From positions 1-49,846 of the forward strand of contig NZ_PGCL01000008.1 of NCBI RefSeq assembly GCF_004297185.1: a DNA stretch of 49,846 nt, read 5' to 3'. Both the position numbers and the translations under genes were made by a program. This stretch comes from Methanofollis fontis. GTDB taxonomy: Archaea; Halobacteriota; Methanomicrobia; Methanomicrobiales; Methanofollaceae. The notes under the pieces were generated by a model, which was given only the letters and a program-made list of their open reading frames with translations, was not told the DNA's origin and searched no databases. Positions 1 through 9,259 of the stretch are shown here, one piece after another (within the stretch, counting starts at the first letter, position 1; each line of letters begins with the position of its first letter).

Positions 1-1
1 G

Positions 2-265
2 GAGCGCCTCAAAGTGGAAGTGACCGGCGAGAGCGGTGACGCCTTTACCTTCCGGGCCGAAACACCGGGCTTCTCGTATTTCGCCATCACCGCCCTGCCG
101 GAGAAGGCCCCGGTCGTAGCAGAGAATATGACACCCTCAGCGACGCTGACGCCTGCAGAACCGGTGGAGACGGCAGAAACCCTGCCCCCGGCGACACAGA
201 AGAGCCCGCTTGTCTTTGCTCCCGTTGCAGCGCTCGGGGCCCTGCTGCTGATCAGGCGGAGATAA
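2..265 (+). CDS. C-terminal end of a PGF-pre-PGF surface protein (5' truncated by window edge)
   Basis: The reading frame is open from the first bases of the window, so only the last 87 residues are visible. They contain the TPGFSYFAITA signature seen at the end of PGF-pre-PGF domains in methanogen surface proteins, then a Thr/Pro/Glu-rich spacer, then a hydrophobic segment closing with RRR. That layout (spacer, membrane segment, basic tail) is what is expected of an exported protein anchored at the cell surface. The same signature recurs near the C-terminus of the protease at 1268-5815, so the two are likely paralogous at this end. The N-terminal architecture lies outside the window and cannot be stated. 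Confidence 0.75.
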   Translation, partial: ERLKVEVTGESGDAFTFRAETPGFSYFAITALPEKAPVVAENMTPSATLTPAEPVETAETLPPATQKSPLVFAPVAALGALLLIRRR

Positions 266-269
266 CTCC

Positions 270-309
270 TTTTTTTTAGGTGTCAGGCTGCCCGTAAAAA
301 GAGAAAAAA
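270..309. terminator. Back-to-back oligo-T terminators between convergent genes
   Basis: A run of eight T at 270-277 follows the stop of the upstream plus-strand gene. On the minus strand, A-runs at 296-300 and 304-309 read as T-tracts after the stop of the TIGR00266 gene. Archaeal polymerase terminates at such U-tracts without needing a hairpin. Confidence 0.55.
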
Positions 310-314
310 GGGAT

Positions 315-1028
315 TCAGATCTTGATATTGATCCCGCCGGCCCCGCCTCCCGAGGTGTCGTGGGGGAGGAAGGGGATGAGGGACGATGCAAGTTTTGCGA
401 CGTCCATCGACTGGAGGATCACCTTTCCGGGACCGGTGAGGGTGGTCAGGAAGAGACCTTCGCCGCCGAAGAAGACGGTCTTCACGCCGCCTGCCAGCTG
501 GATGGAGTAGTCCACCCCTGCCTCAAACCCGACCACAAGCCCGGTCTCCACCCGCACCACTTCGCCGGGCGCAAGGTCCATCTCGATGATGTCGCCGCAG
601 CAGTGGAGGAAGGTGGTCCCTGAACCCGACAACCGCTGGAGAATGAAGCCTTCGCCGCCGAAAAAGCCCGAACGGATCTTCTTGGTGAAGGCAATGTCGA
701 GATGCACGCCCTCCTCAGAACAGAGATAGGCATCCTTCTGGGCGATGAACTCGCCCTTTGTGACATCCACAGGAAAGATCCGGCCAGGGACGTTCCCGGC
801 GAAGGAGACAAAGCCGCTGCCCCCCTGCGGGGTGAACTCGGTCAGGAACAGGCTTTCGCTGGTGAGCACCCGCTTCAGGCCGCCGAGAAGTCCGCCCTTC
901 ATATGGGAGTCCATCTGCATGTTCCCGCTCATGTTCACCATTGCGCCGGCCTCGGCATTGATCCGCTCCCCCTGGTCCAGGGAGAGTTTTACCATCTGCA
1001 GGTTGTCACCGATGATCTCGTGTTTCAT
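315..1028 (-). CDS. TIGR00266 / AIM24 family protein
   Basis: A 237-residue protein that matches the TIGR00266 (AIM24-like) family: an N-terminal segment with EAGAMV, a central GGLLGGLKR, repeated FFGGEG motifs (two copies, typical of the internally repeated beta-sandwich fold), and a Gly-rich C-terminus. No signal peptide or membrane segment is seen, so it is probably cytoplasmic. The biochemical role of the family is not established; a role in membrane or tryptophan-linked processes has been guessed from context elsewhere. The start is supported by AGAGG seven bases upstream of the ATG and a TATA-like GATATAATC near 1062. It is divergent from the papain-like protease gene. Confidence 0.85.
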   Translation of the reverse strand: MKHEIIGDNLQMVKLSLDQGERINAEAGAMVNMSGNMQMDSHMKGGLLGGLKRVLTSESLFLTEFTPQGGSGFVSFAGNVPGRIFPVDVTKGEFIAQKDAYLCSEEGVHLDIAFTKKIRSGFFGGEGFILQRLSGSGTTFLHCCGDIIEMDLAPGEVVRVETGLVVGFEAGVDYSIQLAGGVKTVFFGGEGLFLTTLTGPGKVILQSMDVAKLASSLIPFLPHDTSGGGAGGINIKI

Positions 1029-1216
1029 CGTCAGTCCTCTGAGAGAGTCGCACCGGCGATTATATCACCCTTTTCCTTTTTTCACCCCTCTGAGAGCACG
1101 TCCTGATCGCCCTGATTGAATATTCCGGTCATTAGGGTGCCTTTTCCCTTTATTTCTGTATGGAATTCCAGGAAAAACAAAAATTTCGGTTTATGGGCGT
1201 GTACATATTCGATTGC

Positions 1217-1263
1217 CATATATGGAATGGCATACCATCACTCCACATCGTTCATGCGGTGAT
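1217..1263 (+). promoter_or_regulatory. TATA box and ribosome binding site of the protease gene
   Basis: CCATATATGG at 1217-1226 is a good TATA box and would start transcription near 1247. GGTGATC at 1257-1263 is complementary to the 3' end of archaeal 16S rRNA and sits four bases before the ATG at 1268. This decides that start over the in-frame ATG at 1160, which lies upstream of the TATA box. Confidence 0.65.
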
Positions 1264-1267
1264 CGTG

Positions 1268-4200
1268 ATGAAATCCCCCACACCCTTCCTGATATTCTGT
1301 GCTTTTACCCTCCTCCTCGCCGTGCAGGGGGCATCAGCCGTCCAGTTTGAATGTGCGCCCCTCAATCCGGCCTTTGTCTCCTATGGTGAGGGTGGCGGTG
1401 CGGTCGCTTCCGACGCTCTCTGCAGTCGCATGGCCGGTTCCCTGACGGAACAATCGCCCTATCCACTGACCGGTCTTGTTCCTGCTCCTGCTCTGCTGGT
1501 CTGGCCCGAACATTCGGTTGTCTCTGCGGAGCCCGAACCGCTCCCTGCCGCCTTCGACCTCAGGGATGAGGGGCGGGTCACCCCGGTGCGGGACCAGGGG
1601 CGGTGCGGGAGCTGCTGGGCCTTTGCAACCTATGCCTCCCTTGAATCGACCCTGCTCACCGACACCGGGATCGCATGGGACTTCTCAGAGAACAACATGA
1701 AGAACCTCTGCTCGAACCTCTATCCTGAGGGCTTCGATGTCGGCCCATGCGGCGGCGGTCAGGCGTTTGTGTCCACTGCCTACCTTGCCCGCTGGAGTGG
1801 TCCGGTGAATGAGTCCGACGACCCCTATCTCCTGCCGGTGCCCTCTCCTGACTCGCCCACCGACTGTGCGCCGGTGGTCCATGTCGGGGATGTCACCTTC
1901 CTCCCGCCGAGAGACGGCCCGCTCGGCAACGATCCGGTCAAGCGGGCTATCAGGGACGAAGGTGCTCTCTGGGTGGGATTTAACGTGAACTGGTCTTGTT
2001 TTACCGACAATTGCCTCACCTATTACCGTCCAGCCGACGGAAGGTATGAAAGCGATGGCGGACACGCCGTGGCCCTGGTGGGCTGGGACGACGCCTATCC
2101 TGCATCGAACTTCACGGTCTCCCCTCCCGGTGATGGAGCCTTCATTGCAAAGAACTCCTGGGGTGAGGGTGTCGGCGACCGGGGCTACTTCTACATCTCA
2201 TACTATGAGCCCGAACTCGGGAATTTCTGGGATGAGAACTCCACGTTCGTTGGCGATGACCTGGATTTCACGTCGGTGCTCTTCACCGGCGAGCCCGTTG
2301 GTGCCCTGGATCATGTCTATGGGTATGACCCCCTCGGCTGGACGACGAGCATCGGCACCGGTGATGCAACGACGCTCTATGGTGCGAACCTCTTTACATC
2401 CGACGGCTACGAGGACCTGCGGTCGGTGGGCTTCTACACCCGCGAACCCGGCACCGACTATGTCGTCGCCGTCTTCCGTGACATCGACACCCCGCCGGGC
2501 AATGCCTCGGGCCCTGTGGCATGGACCCCGGGCACCGCCACCCTGCCCGGTTACCACACCGTCAACCTGCCCGCGGCGGTCCCCCTCTCGCCGGGCCAGA
2601 CCTTCTCGGTGGTGCTGAAGATCGCCGCCCCCACCGATACCCGCTCCCTCGTGGTGGAGAAGCCGATCGAGGGGTATTCGAGCAATGCCACCGCTGCACC
2701 CGGTCAGAGTTATGTGAGCGTCGACGGCGACGATTGGGAGGATCTGACCGACATAATGCCTGACACCAACCTCTGCATCAAGGCGTTCACCACCGATGCC
2801 CTTCTGGTGCCGCAGGACTATCCGACCATCCAGGCGGCGGTCGATACCGCCGCGGCCGGTGAGACGGTCTGGGTGGAGAGCGGCACCTATGAAGAGAGCG
2901 TCGTCGTGAACACCACGATCACCCTGCTGGGGATCGACACCGGCGAGGGTCTGCCGGTGATCGATGCCGGCGGGAACGGCAGTGCTCTCTCGGTCCTTGC
3001 CGACGGCGTGAATGTCGAGGGCTTTGTGCTGAGCGGCGGGGGCGATGAATACGGGGATGCCGGACTGATGGTCCGGGCGAACGCTGCCGGGATCGTCGGG
3101 TGCATCGCCACAGAGAATGCCGGGATGGGTTTCTCTCTCTGGAAATCAGAGAACAGCACGCTCATCTGCTGTGAGGCGAACACCAACGCCGACGATGGCA
3201 TGTATATCTCGGAATGTTCAGGGACCACTCTCAGGGATTGCGGTGCCGATGACAATGGGGGGAACGGGATCATGGTGTATTCCTGCAGCGGCACCGCCAC
3301 CGCCATGAACAGTCGGGCCAGTATCTCCAGCGGGTATGACGGGACTCATGGTCATACGGCACACGACATTGCACCGCTGTTTGATGATTTCTGTGTCGGT
3401 GCACCTGCCGTGACTGCGCAGGAGGACCTCTGTGAGGTCCGCGCCTCAGATGGGGGCGATTCTGGCGGCTGCATCGGCCTCATCGGATGCGATGCCGGGA
3501 ACAATACGGGTTCGGGCATCTATGTTTCCGGTTCTTCATCCGTCCTCCTTGACGGATGCACGGCAACCGAAAACGAGGACGGCATCAACATCCGGTATTC
3601 AGAGAACTGCACCCTCACGAACAACTCGATGGCGTCGAACTGCTACAACTTCGGCCTCTACGGGGGCAGTGATGCCGATTATGTCCATGAAATCGACCTG
3701 AGCAACACGGTCGACGGAAAACCCGTCTATTATCTCCGCGGCGCCACCGGTAACCCTGCAGGGGACTTTGCCGATGCCGGGACGATCTATGCGATCGATT
3801 CTGTGGGGCTGGAGATCCGTGGCCTCACCCTCTCGGACAACCGGTATGGCGTCTTCTTCTGGAACACCACCGCCTCCACCCTTGAGGGCGTGACGGCACG
3901 GGAGAACTGTTATGGCATCCGGATTGCCGGGTCGTCGGCGGTCGGGCTGGACGGATGTGAGGCCGCGGAAAATACGGATATGGGCATGTATATCCATGGT
4001 TGTTCTGCCGTGGAGGTCGCCGGATGCAGGGCGACGGAGAACGAGTATGATGGTATATTCATCTCCGGTTCAGAGGGGTGCAGGCTGAGCGGGAACGTGA
4101 TGGACGGCAACCATTACAACTTCGGGCTCGACGGCTGGAATGACACCCACTTTATCCATGAGATCGATCTGAGCAACACGGTCGACGGAAAACCCGTCTA

Positions 4201-5815
4201 TTATCTCCTCAACGCCACCGGCAATCCTGCAGGGGACTTTGCCGATGCCGGGACGATCTATGCGGTCAACTGCACCGGGCTGGAGATCCATGACCTGATA
4301 CTCTCCAACAGTTATGCCGGTGTCTATCTCTGGAAGAGCACGGGCGTCACCATGGACAGCATCCTGGTAACCGATGATTATTATGGAATCACTCTCGGGG
4401 GGTGCTCTGCGATCGCCATCCAGAACTGCACCGCCGTGGGAACGGATACGGGGATAGATGTGTATCATTCAGCAGACTGCCAGATCTCGGAGTGCATTGC
4501 GACATCCAATAATTACTATGGGATCGCACTCTGGGACGCGGAGGGGTGCGATATCGACGGGTGTAGCGTGCAGGACAATGGCGAATTTGGCATGATTCTC
4601 GATGAGGTCGGCAACTGCAGCATCAACGGCTGTCTGGCGCAGGGCAACGACTACCTGGGCATGTTTCTTATGAATGCCGAACACTGCTCTCTCCAGGAGT
4701 GCAGTGTCTCCGGCGGTTTGTATGGGATTGCACTCTGGGGATTGGAGGATTGCCAGGTCGCTTCGTGCACGGTGCAGGAGAATGATCTCATGGGAATCCT
4801 GCTTGGTGAAGCCATAACCACTGTCATTACGGGCTGCACCATGTCCGATACCCTGTTTGGATGCGGGATCTCGGACTCTGTGGACTGTCAGGTCTATCTC
4901 AACTCGTTCTGCAACGCGAGTGCAGCTGAGTATGATTCCCTGGACATCCTCTGGGCCTCCCCCGGAACCCTCACCTACCATTATGGCGGGCGCACCTGGA
5001 CCTCACCGATGGGCAACCACTGGGGAAAAGCCTACAACGGCACCGATCAGAACGGCGACGGCATCGGTGACGTGCCCTATGCCGGCGATGGTTTCACCGA
5101 TGCGTATCCGCTCATGGAGACCCCTGACCGATATTTCTTCGGCGATGATGGGGGTGACGACGATTCCGGTGACATCGCCGCCGCCGGCAACCTGAACCCC
5201 GGTGACACGGCGACGATGCACTTTTCGGGTTCGGCGGTAACCGGGATCACCCTCAGGGCAGCAGAACGGATCGACGGTGTGATGATCGGAATCGATCCGG
5301 TGACGGACGGGCCCGATGGTCTGGACGGTCCGGTCTACCAGTATCTCGCCGCCGACCTCACCTACACAACCGACGCTGCGATCGCCGAGGCGGTCTTCAC
5401 CTTCGATGTGCCGGCGGCATGGCTGGAGGAGCAGGGGCTGACACCGGAGGGCATCACCCTCTGGCGCTATCATGAGGGGGCATGGTTGGCGCTCCCGACG
5501 GTGTTGATTGGTGAGGAAGGGGGCCGTTATGTCTATCGTGCGACCTCGCCGGGCTTCTCCTACTTCGCCGTGGCGGCAGGAGAGGCGGCCGAAGTGGCGG
5601 CGAGCGTTCCGCCTGTGGAGGCTGAGATTCAGGTGATAACTCCGCCTGGTGCGGAGGCAGAGGCCAATATGCCGGCGACGGCGGTTCCCATCACCGCGAC
5701 GGCGACCCCGCCCACCGCGAACCCGACCGACACCCCTGCGCACCAGACGCCCGTCTGGTGGGGGATCGCCCTCACCGCCATTGCGGCATTATCCCTCTTC
5801 AGGCGGGAAGCGTGA
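1268..5815 (+). CDS. Secreted papain-family (C1) cysteine protease fused to NosD-type beta-helix and PGF-pre-PGF domain
   Basis: A 1515-residue exported protein. Residues 1-24 form a signal peptide ending GASA. Residues about 95-310 are a papain fold with all catalytic positions: Gln110 and Cys116 in DQGRCGSCWAF, His266 in GGHAVALVGW and Asn296 in AKNSWGEG. A lectin-like beta domain follows (about 315-505). From about 513 (PQDYPTIQAAVD) to 1280 there is a long right-handed parallel beta-helix of NosD/periplasmic-copper type, rich in Cys, Asn and Gly, ending in the HWGKAYNG...DQNGDGIGD module. Then a PGF-pre-PGF domain (SPGFSYFAVAA), a Thr/Pro linker and a C-terminal hydrophobic segment with a basic tail. 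The inference is a surface-anchored protease whose beta-helix binds or displays a polymer; the substrate is unknown. Two beta-helix segments are near-identical duplicates. T6 at 5845-5850 probably terminates it. Confidence 0.9.
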   Translation: MKSPTPFLIFCAFTLLLAVQGASAVQFECAPLNPAFVSYGEGGGAVASDALCSRMAGSLTEQSPYPLTGLVPAPALLVWPEHSVVSAEPEPLPAAFDLRDEGRVTPVRDQGRCGSCWAFATYASLESTLLTDTGIAWDFSENNMKNLCSNLYPEGFDVGPCGGGQAFVSTAYLARWSGPVNESDDPYLLPVPSPDSPTDCAPVVHVGDVTFLPPRDGPLGNDPVKRAIRDEGALWVGFNVNWSCFTDNCLTYYRPADGRYESDGGHAVALVGWDDAYPASNFTVSPPGDGAFIAKNSWGEGVGDRGYFYISYYEPELGNFWDENSTFVGDDLDFTSVLFTGEPVGALDHVYGYDPLGWTTSIGTGDATTLYGANLFTSDGYEDLRSVGFYTREPGTDYVVAVFRDIDTPPGNASGPVAWTPGTATLPGYHTVNLPAAVPLSPGQTFSVVLKIAAPTDTRSLVVEKPIEGYSSNATAAPGQSYVSVDGDDWEDLTDIMPDTNLCIKAFTTDALLVPQDYPTIQAAVDTAAAGETVWVESGTYEESVVVNTTITLLGIDTGEGLPVIDAGGNGSALSVLADGVNVEGFVLSGGGDEYGDAGLMVRANAAGIVGCIATENAGMGFSLWKSENSTLICCEANTNADDGMYISECSGTTLRDCGADDNGGNGIMVYSCSGTATAMNSRASISSGYDGTHGHTAHDIAPLFDDFCVGAPAVTAQEDLCEVRASDGGDSGGCIGLIGCDAGNNTGSGIYVSGSSSVLLDGCTATENEDGINIRYSENCTLTNNSMASNCYNFGLYGGSDADYVHEIDLSNTVDGKPVYYLRGATGNPAGDFADAGTIYAIDSVGLEIRGLTLSDNRYGVFFWNTTASTLEGVTARENCYGIRIAGSSAVGLDGCEAAENTDMGMYIHGCSAVEVAGCRATENEYDGIFISGSEGCRLSGNVMDGNHYNFGLDGWNDTHFIHEIDLSNTVDGKPVYYLLNATGNPAGDFADAGTIYAVNCTGLEIHDLILSNSYAGVYLWKSTGVTMDSILVTDDYYGITLGGCSAIAIQNCTAVGTDTGIDVYHSADCQISECIATSNNYYGIALWDAEGCDIDGCSVQDNGEFGMILDEVGNCSINGCLAQGNDYLGMFLMNAEHCSLQECSVSGGLYGIALWGLEDCQVASCTVQENDLMGILLGEAITTVITGCTMSDTLFGCGISDSVDCQVYLNSFCNASAAEYDSLDILWASPGTLTYHYGGRTWTSPMGNHWGKAYNGTDQNGDGIGDVPYAGDGFTDAYPLMETPDRYFFGDDGGDDDSGDIAAAGNLNPGDTATMHFSGSAVTGITLRAAERIDGVMIGIDPVTDGPDGLDGPVYQYLAADLTYTTDAAIAEAVFTFDVPAAWLEEQGLTPEGITLWRYHEGAWLALPTVLIGEEGGRYVYRATSPGFSYFAVAAGEAAEVAASVPPVEAEIQVITPPGAEAEANMPATAVPITATATPPTANPTDTPAHQTPVWWGIALTAIAALSLFRREA
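3698..4265 (+). repeat. Internal duplication within the beta-helix of the protease
   Basis: DNA from about 3698 to 3795 recurs at about 4169 to 4266 (offset 471 nt, 157 codons). Both copies encode LSNTVDGKPVYYL and NPAGDFADAGTIYA almost without nucleotide change, while sequence between them has diverged. This fits duplication of a helix block followed by conversion of the conserved core. Confidence 0.8.
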
Positions 5816-5992
5816 TCGGCGGCGGTGCCGTCTCATCCCCTCTCTTTTTTGTCGTGATCCGGTTTCGGCACCCCCTCCCCCGTGCGAATGATAGGGATCT
5901 TGAAATATGCAGAAATATAACAGGAAAGTGTGCCGATACCTGAATAGTGGCACGATGCCTCTTATCTGGTCCTTCAAGATGTGGTGAATGCG

Positions 5993-7468
5993 ATGAATCG
6001 AAAAATGCCCGGAATTCATGCTCCCAGAGATGCCGTACAGAGATTGGGCCGGCACGCCTGCTCTGTGGCGATGCTGTTTCTCCTGATCTGTCTCCTCGCC
6101 GCCCCTGCCGCTGCCGCCCTCACCACCACGGAGGTGACGATCACAAAACTCGCCTCCGACGATGAGACGGTCCTCTGCAGGGCGACGGTGGACTGGGTCT
6201 GGATGATGGAGAACCTGCCCGTTCTCGGAGACGGTCAGACGGTCTATTATACGCAGGGCCCGGTCTTTGAAGGGGCATGGGAGGATACACATCCAGGCGA
6301 GACCTACGACCCCTGGAATCCTGACGAGGACGTGAACATCCTCTATAAGGACCACGGCGAGTTCATGGGCACCGATGTGGCAGCGCTCCTCGACCTTGTC
6401 GGCGGGGCAGACCCGGCGGACCTGGTGGCGTTCAGGGCGGCGGACGGTCTGACGAAGCGCTGGCCCGCGGCGTACATCGACACTCCCGACCCCGGGCAGG
6501 GCCCCTTCGGGCTCATCTGGTATCACGGGGATGATCTCGGGTACGTGAACGAGAGTTTTGATCACGGCATGCGGCTGTATTTTTTCGGGGAGACGACGAA
6601 TGCGGCCGGAATGCATGTCTGGGGGAACTGGGACATGCACGAGTCCTGGAATGAGACCTTCTGGTACTACTACAACGGCCACTACCCCTCGGCCAGCGGC
6701 ACCTCCGTGATGTATGTCAGGAACATCACGATCCACAGTGCCATCTCGCCATATGCGCCGGTGGCAGGGTTCTCCGCCGATCCCCTCAGCGGCGATGCGC
6801 CGCTTTCGGTGCAGTTCACCGACACCTCGATGAATGCGCCGACCGCCTGGTGGTGGAAGTTCGGGGACGGCGCCACCTCTGACGAGCAGCACCCGGTCCA
6901 CGTCTATCGGGCCGAAGGGAACTATACGGTGACGCTCGCCGTCTCGAATGCGTGGGGGAACGATTCCCTGACGCAGGAAGATTGTATCCGTGTGGACCGC
7001 CCGCCCATGACCGTCAACTTCAGCGCCGCACCCCTGGAGGGTTTCGTCCCCCTGAGTGTCCAATTCACCGGTCTGACGGAGGGTTCACCCTCGTCATGGA
7101 ACTGGTCGTTCGGGGACGGCGCCACCTCCGGAGAACCAAATCCGGTGCATCCCTATACCGTCCCCGGCACCTATGACGTCTCCCTCTCGGTGGACGGCGG
7201 TGCCGGGTCCTGTGTGAAACCGGAGTATATCCGTGTCCTCCCCTGTCTCCCCGGCGATGCGAATGGCGACGGTGCGGTGAATCAGGCCGACACCCTCCGC
7301 GTGCTGAAGGAAGTCGTCGGTCTTGTGGCGAAACCGGAGGCCGGAACCGAACGCTTCCATGCCACCGACGTGCACCGGAACGGCGTCATCGAGACCGGCG
7401 ACGCCCTCTATATTGCGCAGTGCAACGTGGGGCTGAGGGACCGCTGGTTTGAGGTGGTGGAGGGATGA
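5993..7468 (+). CDS. Secreted protein with two PKD domains and a C-terminal type I dockerin
   Basis: A 491-residue protein with a signal peptide (hydrophobic stretch about 25-42). Residues 43-250 form a module I know only as common in methanogen secreted proteins (VLGDGQTVYYT, KDHGEFMGTDV, GNWDMHESW); its function is unknown. Two PKD domains follow (about 255-335 and 338-417), each with the FGDG hallmark. The C-terminus is a complete dockerin with two calcium-loop helices, DANGDGAVNQAD and DVHRNGVIETGD, which in other systems binds cohesin domains. There is no membrane anchor, so surface retention would have to come through the dockerin. The ATG at 5993 is chosen over an upstream GTG at 5981 because GGTGA at 5983-5987 lies five bases before it. 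Confidence 0.85.
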   Translation: MNRKMPGIHAPRDAVQRLGRHACSVAMLFLLICLLAAPAAAALTTTEVTITKLASDDETVLCRATVDWVWMMENLPVLGDGQTVYYTQGPVFEGAWEDTHPGETYDPWNPDEDVNILYKDHGEFMGTDVAALLDLVGGADPADLVAFRAADGLTKRWPAAYIDTPDPGQGPFGLIWYHGDDLGYVNESFDHGMRLYFFGETTNAAGMHVWGNWDMHESWNETFWYYYNGHYPSASGTSVMYVRNITIHSAISPYAPVAGFSADPLSGDAPLSVQFTDTSMNAPTAWWWKFGDGATSDEQHPVHVYRAEGNYTVTLAVSNAWGNDSLTQEDCIRVDRPPMTVNFSAAPLEGFVPLSVQFTGLTEGSPSSWNWSFGDGATSGEPNPVHPYTVPGTYDVSLSVDGGAGSCVKPEYIRVLPCLPGDANGDGAVNQADTLRVLKEVVGLVAKPEAGTERFHATDVHRNGVIETGDALYIAQCNVGLRDRWFEVVEG

Positions 7469-7480
7469 TCCTGCCGCCCT

Positions 7481-8890
7481 TCAGGGATCTCGCGTACTGA
7501 ACGAGCAGAGGGTGGCAAGTCCTGCCACGACCGCACCCGCAAGGAAGGTCGTCTGAAACCCCCCGACGAGTGCCGCCGGATCGACCGACGCTGGTATGGC
7601 GCCGGTGACCACCGCGGCGGCAAAGAGCGCCTCGAAGACCGCCACGCCGACGACCGCCCCTCCGTCCCGGATCGCCATCATCACGCTTGAGGCCATGCCC
7701 TGCCGGTCGGCAGGGCTGCACCGCAGGATCAGGCTTGAACTCGGCGGGATGAAGAGTCCGGTGGCGGTCCCCATCAGGGCGAGGGAGAGCAGCATGAAGG
7801 GGACTGGTGTGGCCCCGTCAAGCCCCGAGAACAGCAGAAAGGAGATGCAGAGGATCGCCGTCGCAACCGTGCAGATCCCCCGTGAACCAAAACGGTCGGA
7901 GAGTCGTCCGGCGATCGGTCCGGCGATGAGCATCATCACCGACGGCACCATCAGGACCAGTCCGGAGATGTCCGGCGTATAGCCCCGGACCAGCTCCAGA
8001 TAGAAGGGGAAGAGGAAGATCGCTCCTGTATACACAAGCATCAGGAGAAGGGCGGCGGCATTTGCAAAGGAGAAACTCCGATTCGAAAACAGGTGCAGGT
8101 CGATGACCGGTTCAGGGTGGCGTCGCTCCTGCACGAAAAATGCAATGGAAAGTATGAGCGCCGCCGCATATGCCGCACAGATGGGTGTGGAGGTCCAGCC
8201 GAGGTTCTGCCCCATGTTCAGGGCGAAGATGCCGCTCCCGAGTGCCCCGAAGATCAGTGCCGCCCCGCCAAGATCGAACGGCGTCTCGGGCCGCGACACC
8301 GGCAGGGAGGGGATCACCCGCACCGCCAGCAGCAGGGCGACAAGACCGACCGGGATATTGATAAAAAAGATCCAGCGCCAGGTGAGATAGGCGGTCAGAA
8401 ACCCGCCGACCGCTGGACCAGCGGCGATGCCCAGGGAGGCAAAGGAGGTGGTGATCCCGAGTCCGGTTCCCCGCACGGCGGCGGGCAGCAGGGTCGAGAC
8501 CATCGCCGGACCGATGGCAGTGAGCATCGCTGCTCCGATCGCCTGCAGCACGCGGAAGGCGATCAGGGGGAGTATGTCGGTTGCCAGTCCACACAGGAGC
8601 GATCCGGCCAGAAATATCGTGAACCCTGAGAGAAAAACGGGCCTGAACCCGATCCGGTCGCCGATCTTCCCGAATGCCGGCAGAAAACTGGAGAGGACGA
8701 GGAGGTAGGCGATCGAGACCCATGAGACCGGACCGGTTCCGATGCCGAAGGATGCGGCAATCGTCGGCAGGGAGATATTGACGATGCTCACGTCGAGCGA
8801 TCCCATAAAGGCCGCGAGGGCGATGACAAAGATGATTGCGCGTTGTGTGCCCCTCTTCTCCTTTTCTGCCCCGGATGCGGCATTCATCAT
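7481..8890 (-). CDS. MFS drug/proton antiporter, DHA2 (EmrB/QacA) type
   Basis: A 469-residue membrane protein with about fourteen hydrophobic segments, fitting the 14-helix DHA2 branch of the major facilitator superfamily. The first helix carries LDVSIVNISLPTI (motif D1 of DHA2 exporters), the loop after helix 2 has GKIGDRIGFRPVF (motif A), and helix 5 has the GPAVGGFL antiporter motif C. The likely role is proton-driven export of toxic organic compounds; the substrate cannot be read from sequence. It is convergent with the dockerin gene, only 12 bases apart. A perfect inverted repeat just upstream of the start codon is a candidate operator. No ribosome binding site is evident, so either of the two adjacent ATG codons may be used. 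Confidence 0.88.
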   Translation of the reverse strand: MMNAASGAEKEKRGTQRAIIFVIALAAFMGSLDVSIVNISLPTIAASFGIGTGPVSWVSIAYLLVLSSFLPAFGKIGDRIGFRPVFLSGFTIFLAGSLLCGLATDILPLIAFRVLQAIGAAMLTAIGPAMVSTLLPAAVRGTGLGITTSFASLGIAAGPAVGGFLTAYLTWRWIFFINIPVGLVALLLAVRVIPSLPVSRPETPFDLGGAALIFGALGSGIFALNMGQNLGWTSTPICAAYAAALILSIAFFVQERRHPEPVIDLHLFSNRSFSFANAAALLLMLVYTGAIFLFPFYLELVRGYTPDISGLVLMVPSVMMLIAGPIAGRLSDRFGSRGICTVATAILCISFLLFSGLDGATPVPFMLLSLALMGTATGLFIPPSSSLILRCSPADRQGMASSVMMAIRDGGAVVGVAVFEALFAAAVVTGAIPASVDPAALVGGFQTTFLAGAVVAGLATLCSFSTRDP

Positions 8891-8893
8891 TTG

Positions 8894-8912
8894 AAGGTGC
8901 CATGTGCACCTT
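8894..8912. promoter_or_regulatory. Inverted repeat immediately upstream of the DHA2 exporter
   Basis: AAGGTGC, five bases, then GCACCTT: a perfect 7+5+7 dyad lying 3 to 21 bases before the start codon at 8890. The position is right for a repressor site or for a hairpin masking translation initiation. No regulator gene is adjacent. Confidence 0.4.
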
Positions 8913-9047
8913 TTTGTTCTTTCCGTTTTTTCTCGGACGAATTATCGGCGCACAGCATGGGTGTCGCCTACAGGTGGAGACGGATCGATTGTCCGGGTTT
9001 GGTTTATGGGGCAGAAAATGGCGATGACAGAATAACAAAAAATGGTA

Positions 9048-9119
9048 TGGACCCGGCGGGAATTGAACCCGCGGCCTCATCGTTGCGAACGATGCGATCT
9101 TCCCCTGATCTACGAGCCC
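9048..9119 (-). tRNA. tRNA-Ala (anticodon CGC)
   Basis: The minus strand folds into a full 72-nt cloverleaf. The acceptor GGGCTCG pairs with CGGGTCC, including the G3-U70 wobble that identifies alanine tRNAs. The D stem is GATC/GATC. The anticodon stem CATCG/CGATG encloses TTCGCAA, giving anticodon CGC, which reads GCG. The T arm is GCGGG-TTCAATT-CCCGC. The discriminator is A and CCA is not encoded. No intron is seen. Confidence 0.93.
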
Positions 9120-9249
9120 GCATGCTGGATCACGCTCTGATCCTGCCTAATAGTATTGCCGCCGTCACCTTATATCTGTTCCTGATGGGCACATGCCGAC
9201 GGCAGATGAAAGAGTGAACGATACGGCGGAGGCCGCGCAAGGTGCGTCC

Positions 9250-9257
9250 AAAAAAAA
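9250..9257 (-). terminator. T8 terminator after tfb
   Basis: Eight A on the plus strand, read as T8 on the minus strand, start three bases past the tfb stop codon. Confidence 0.55.
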
Positions 9258-9259
9258 GA

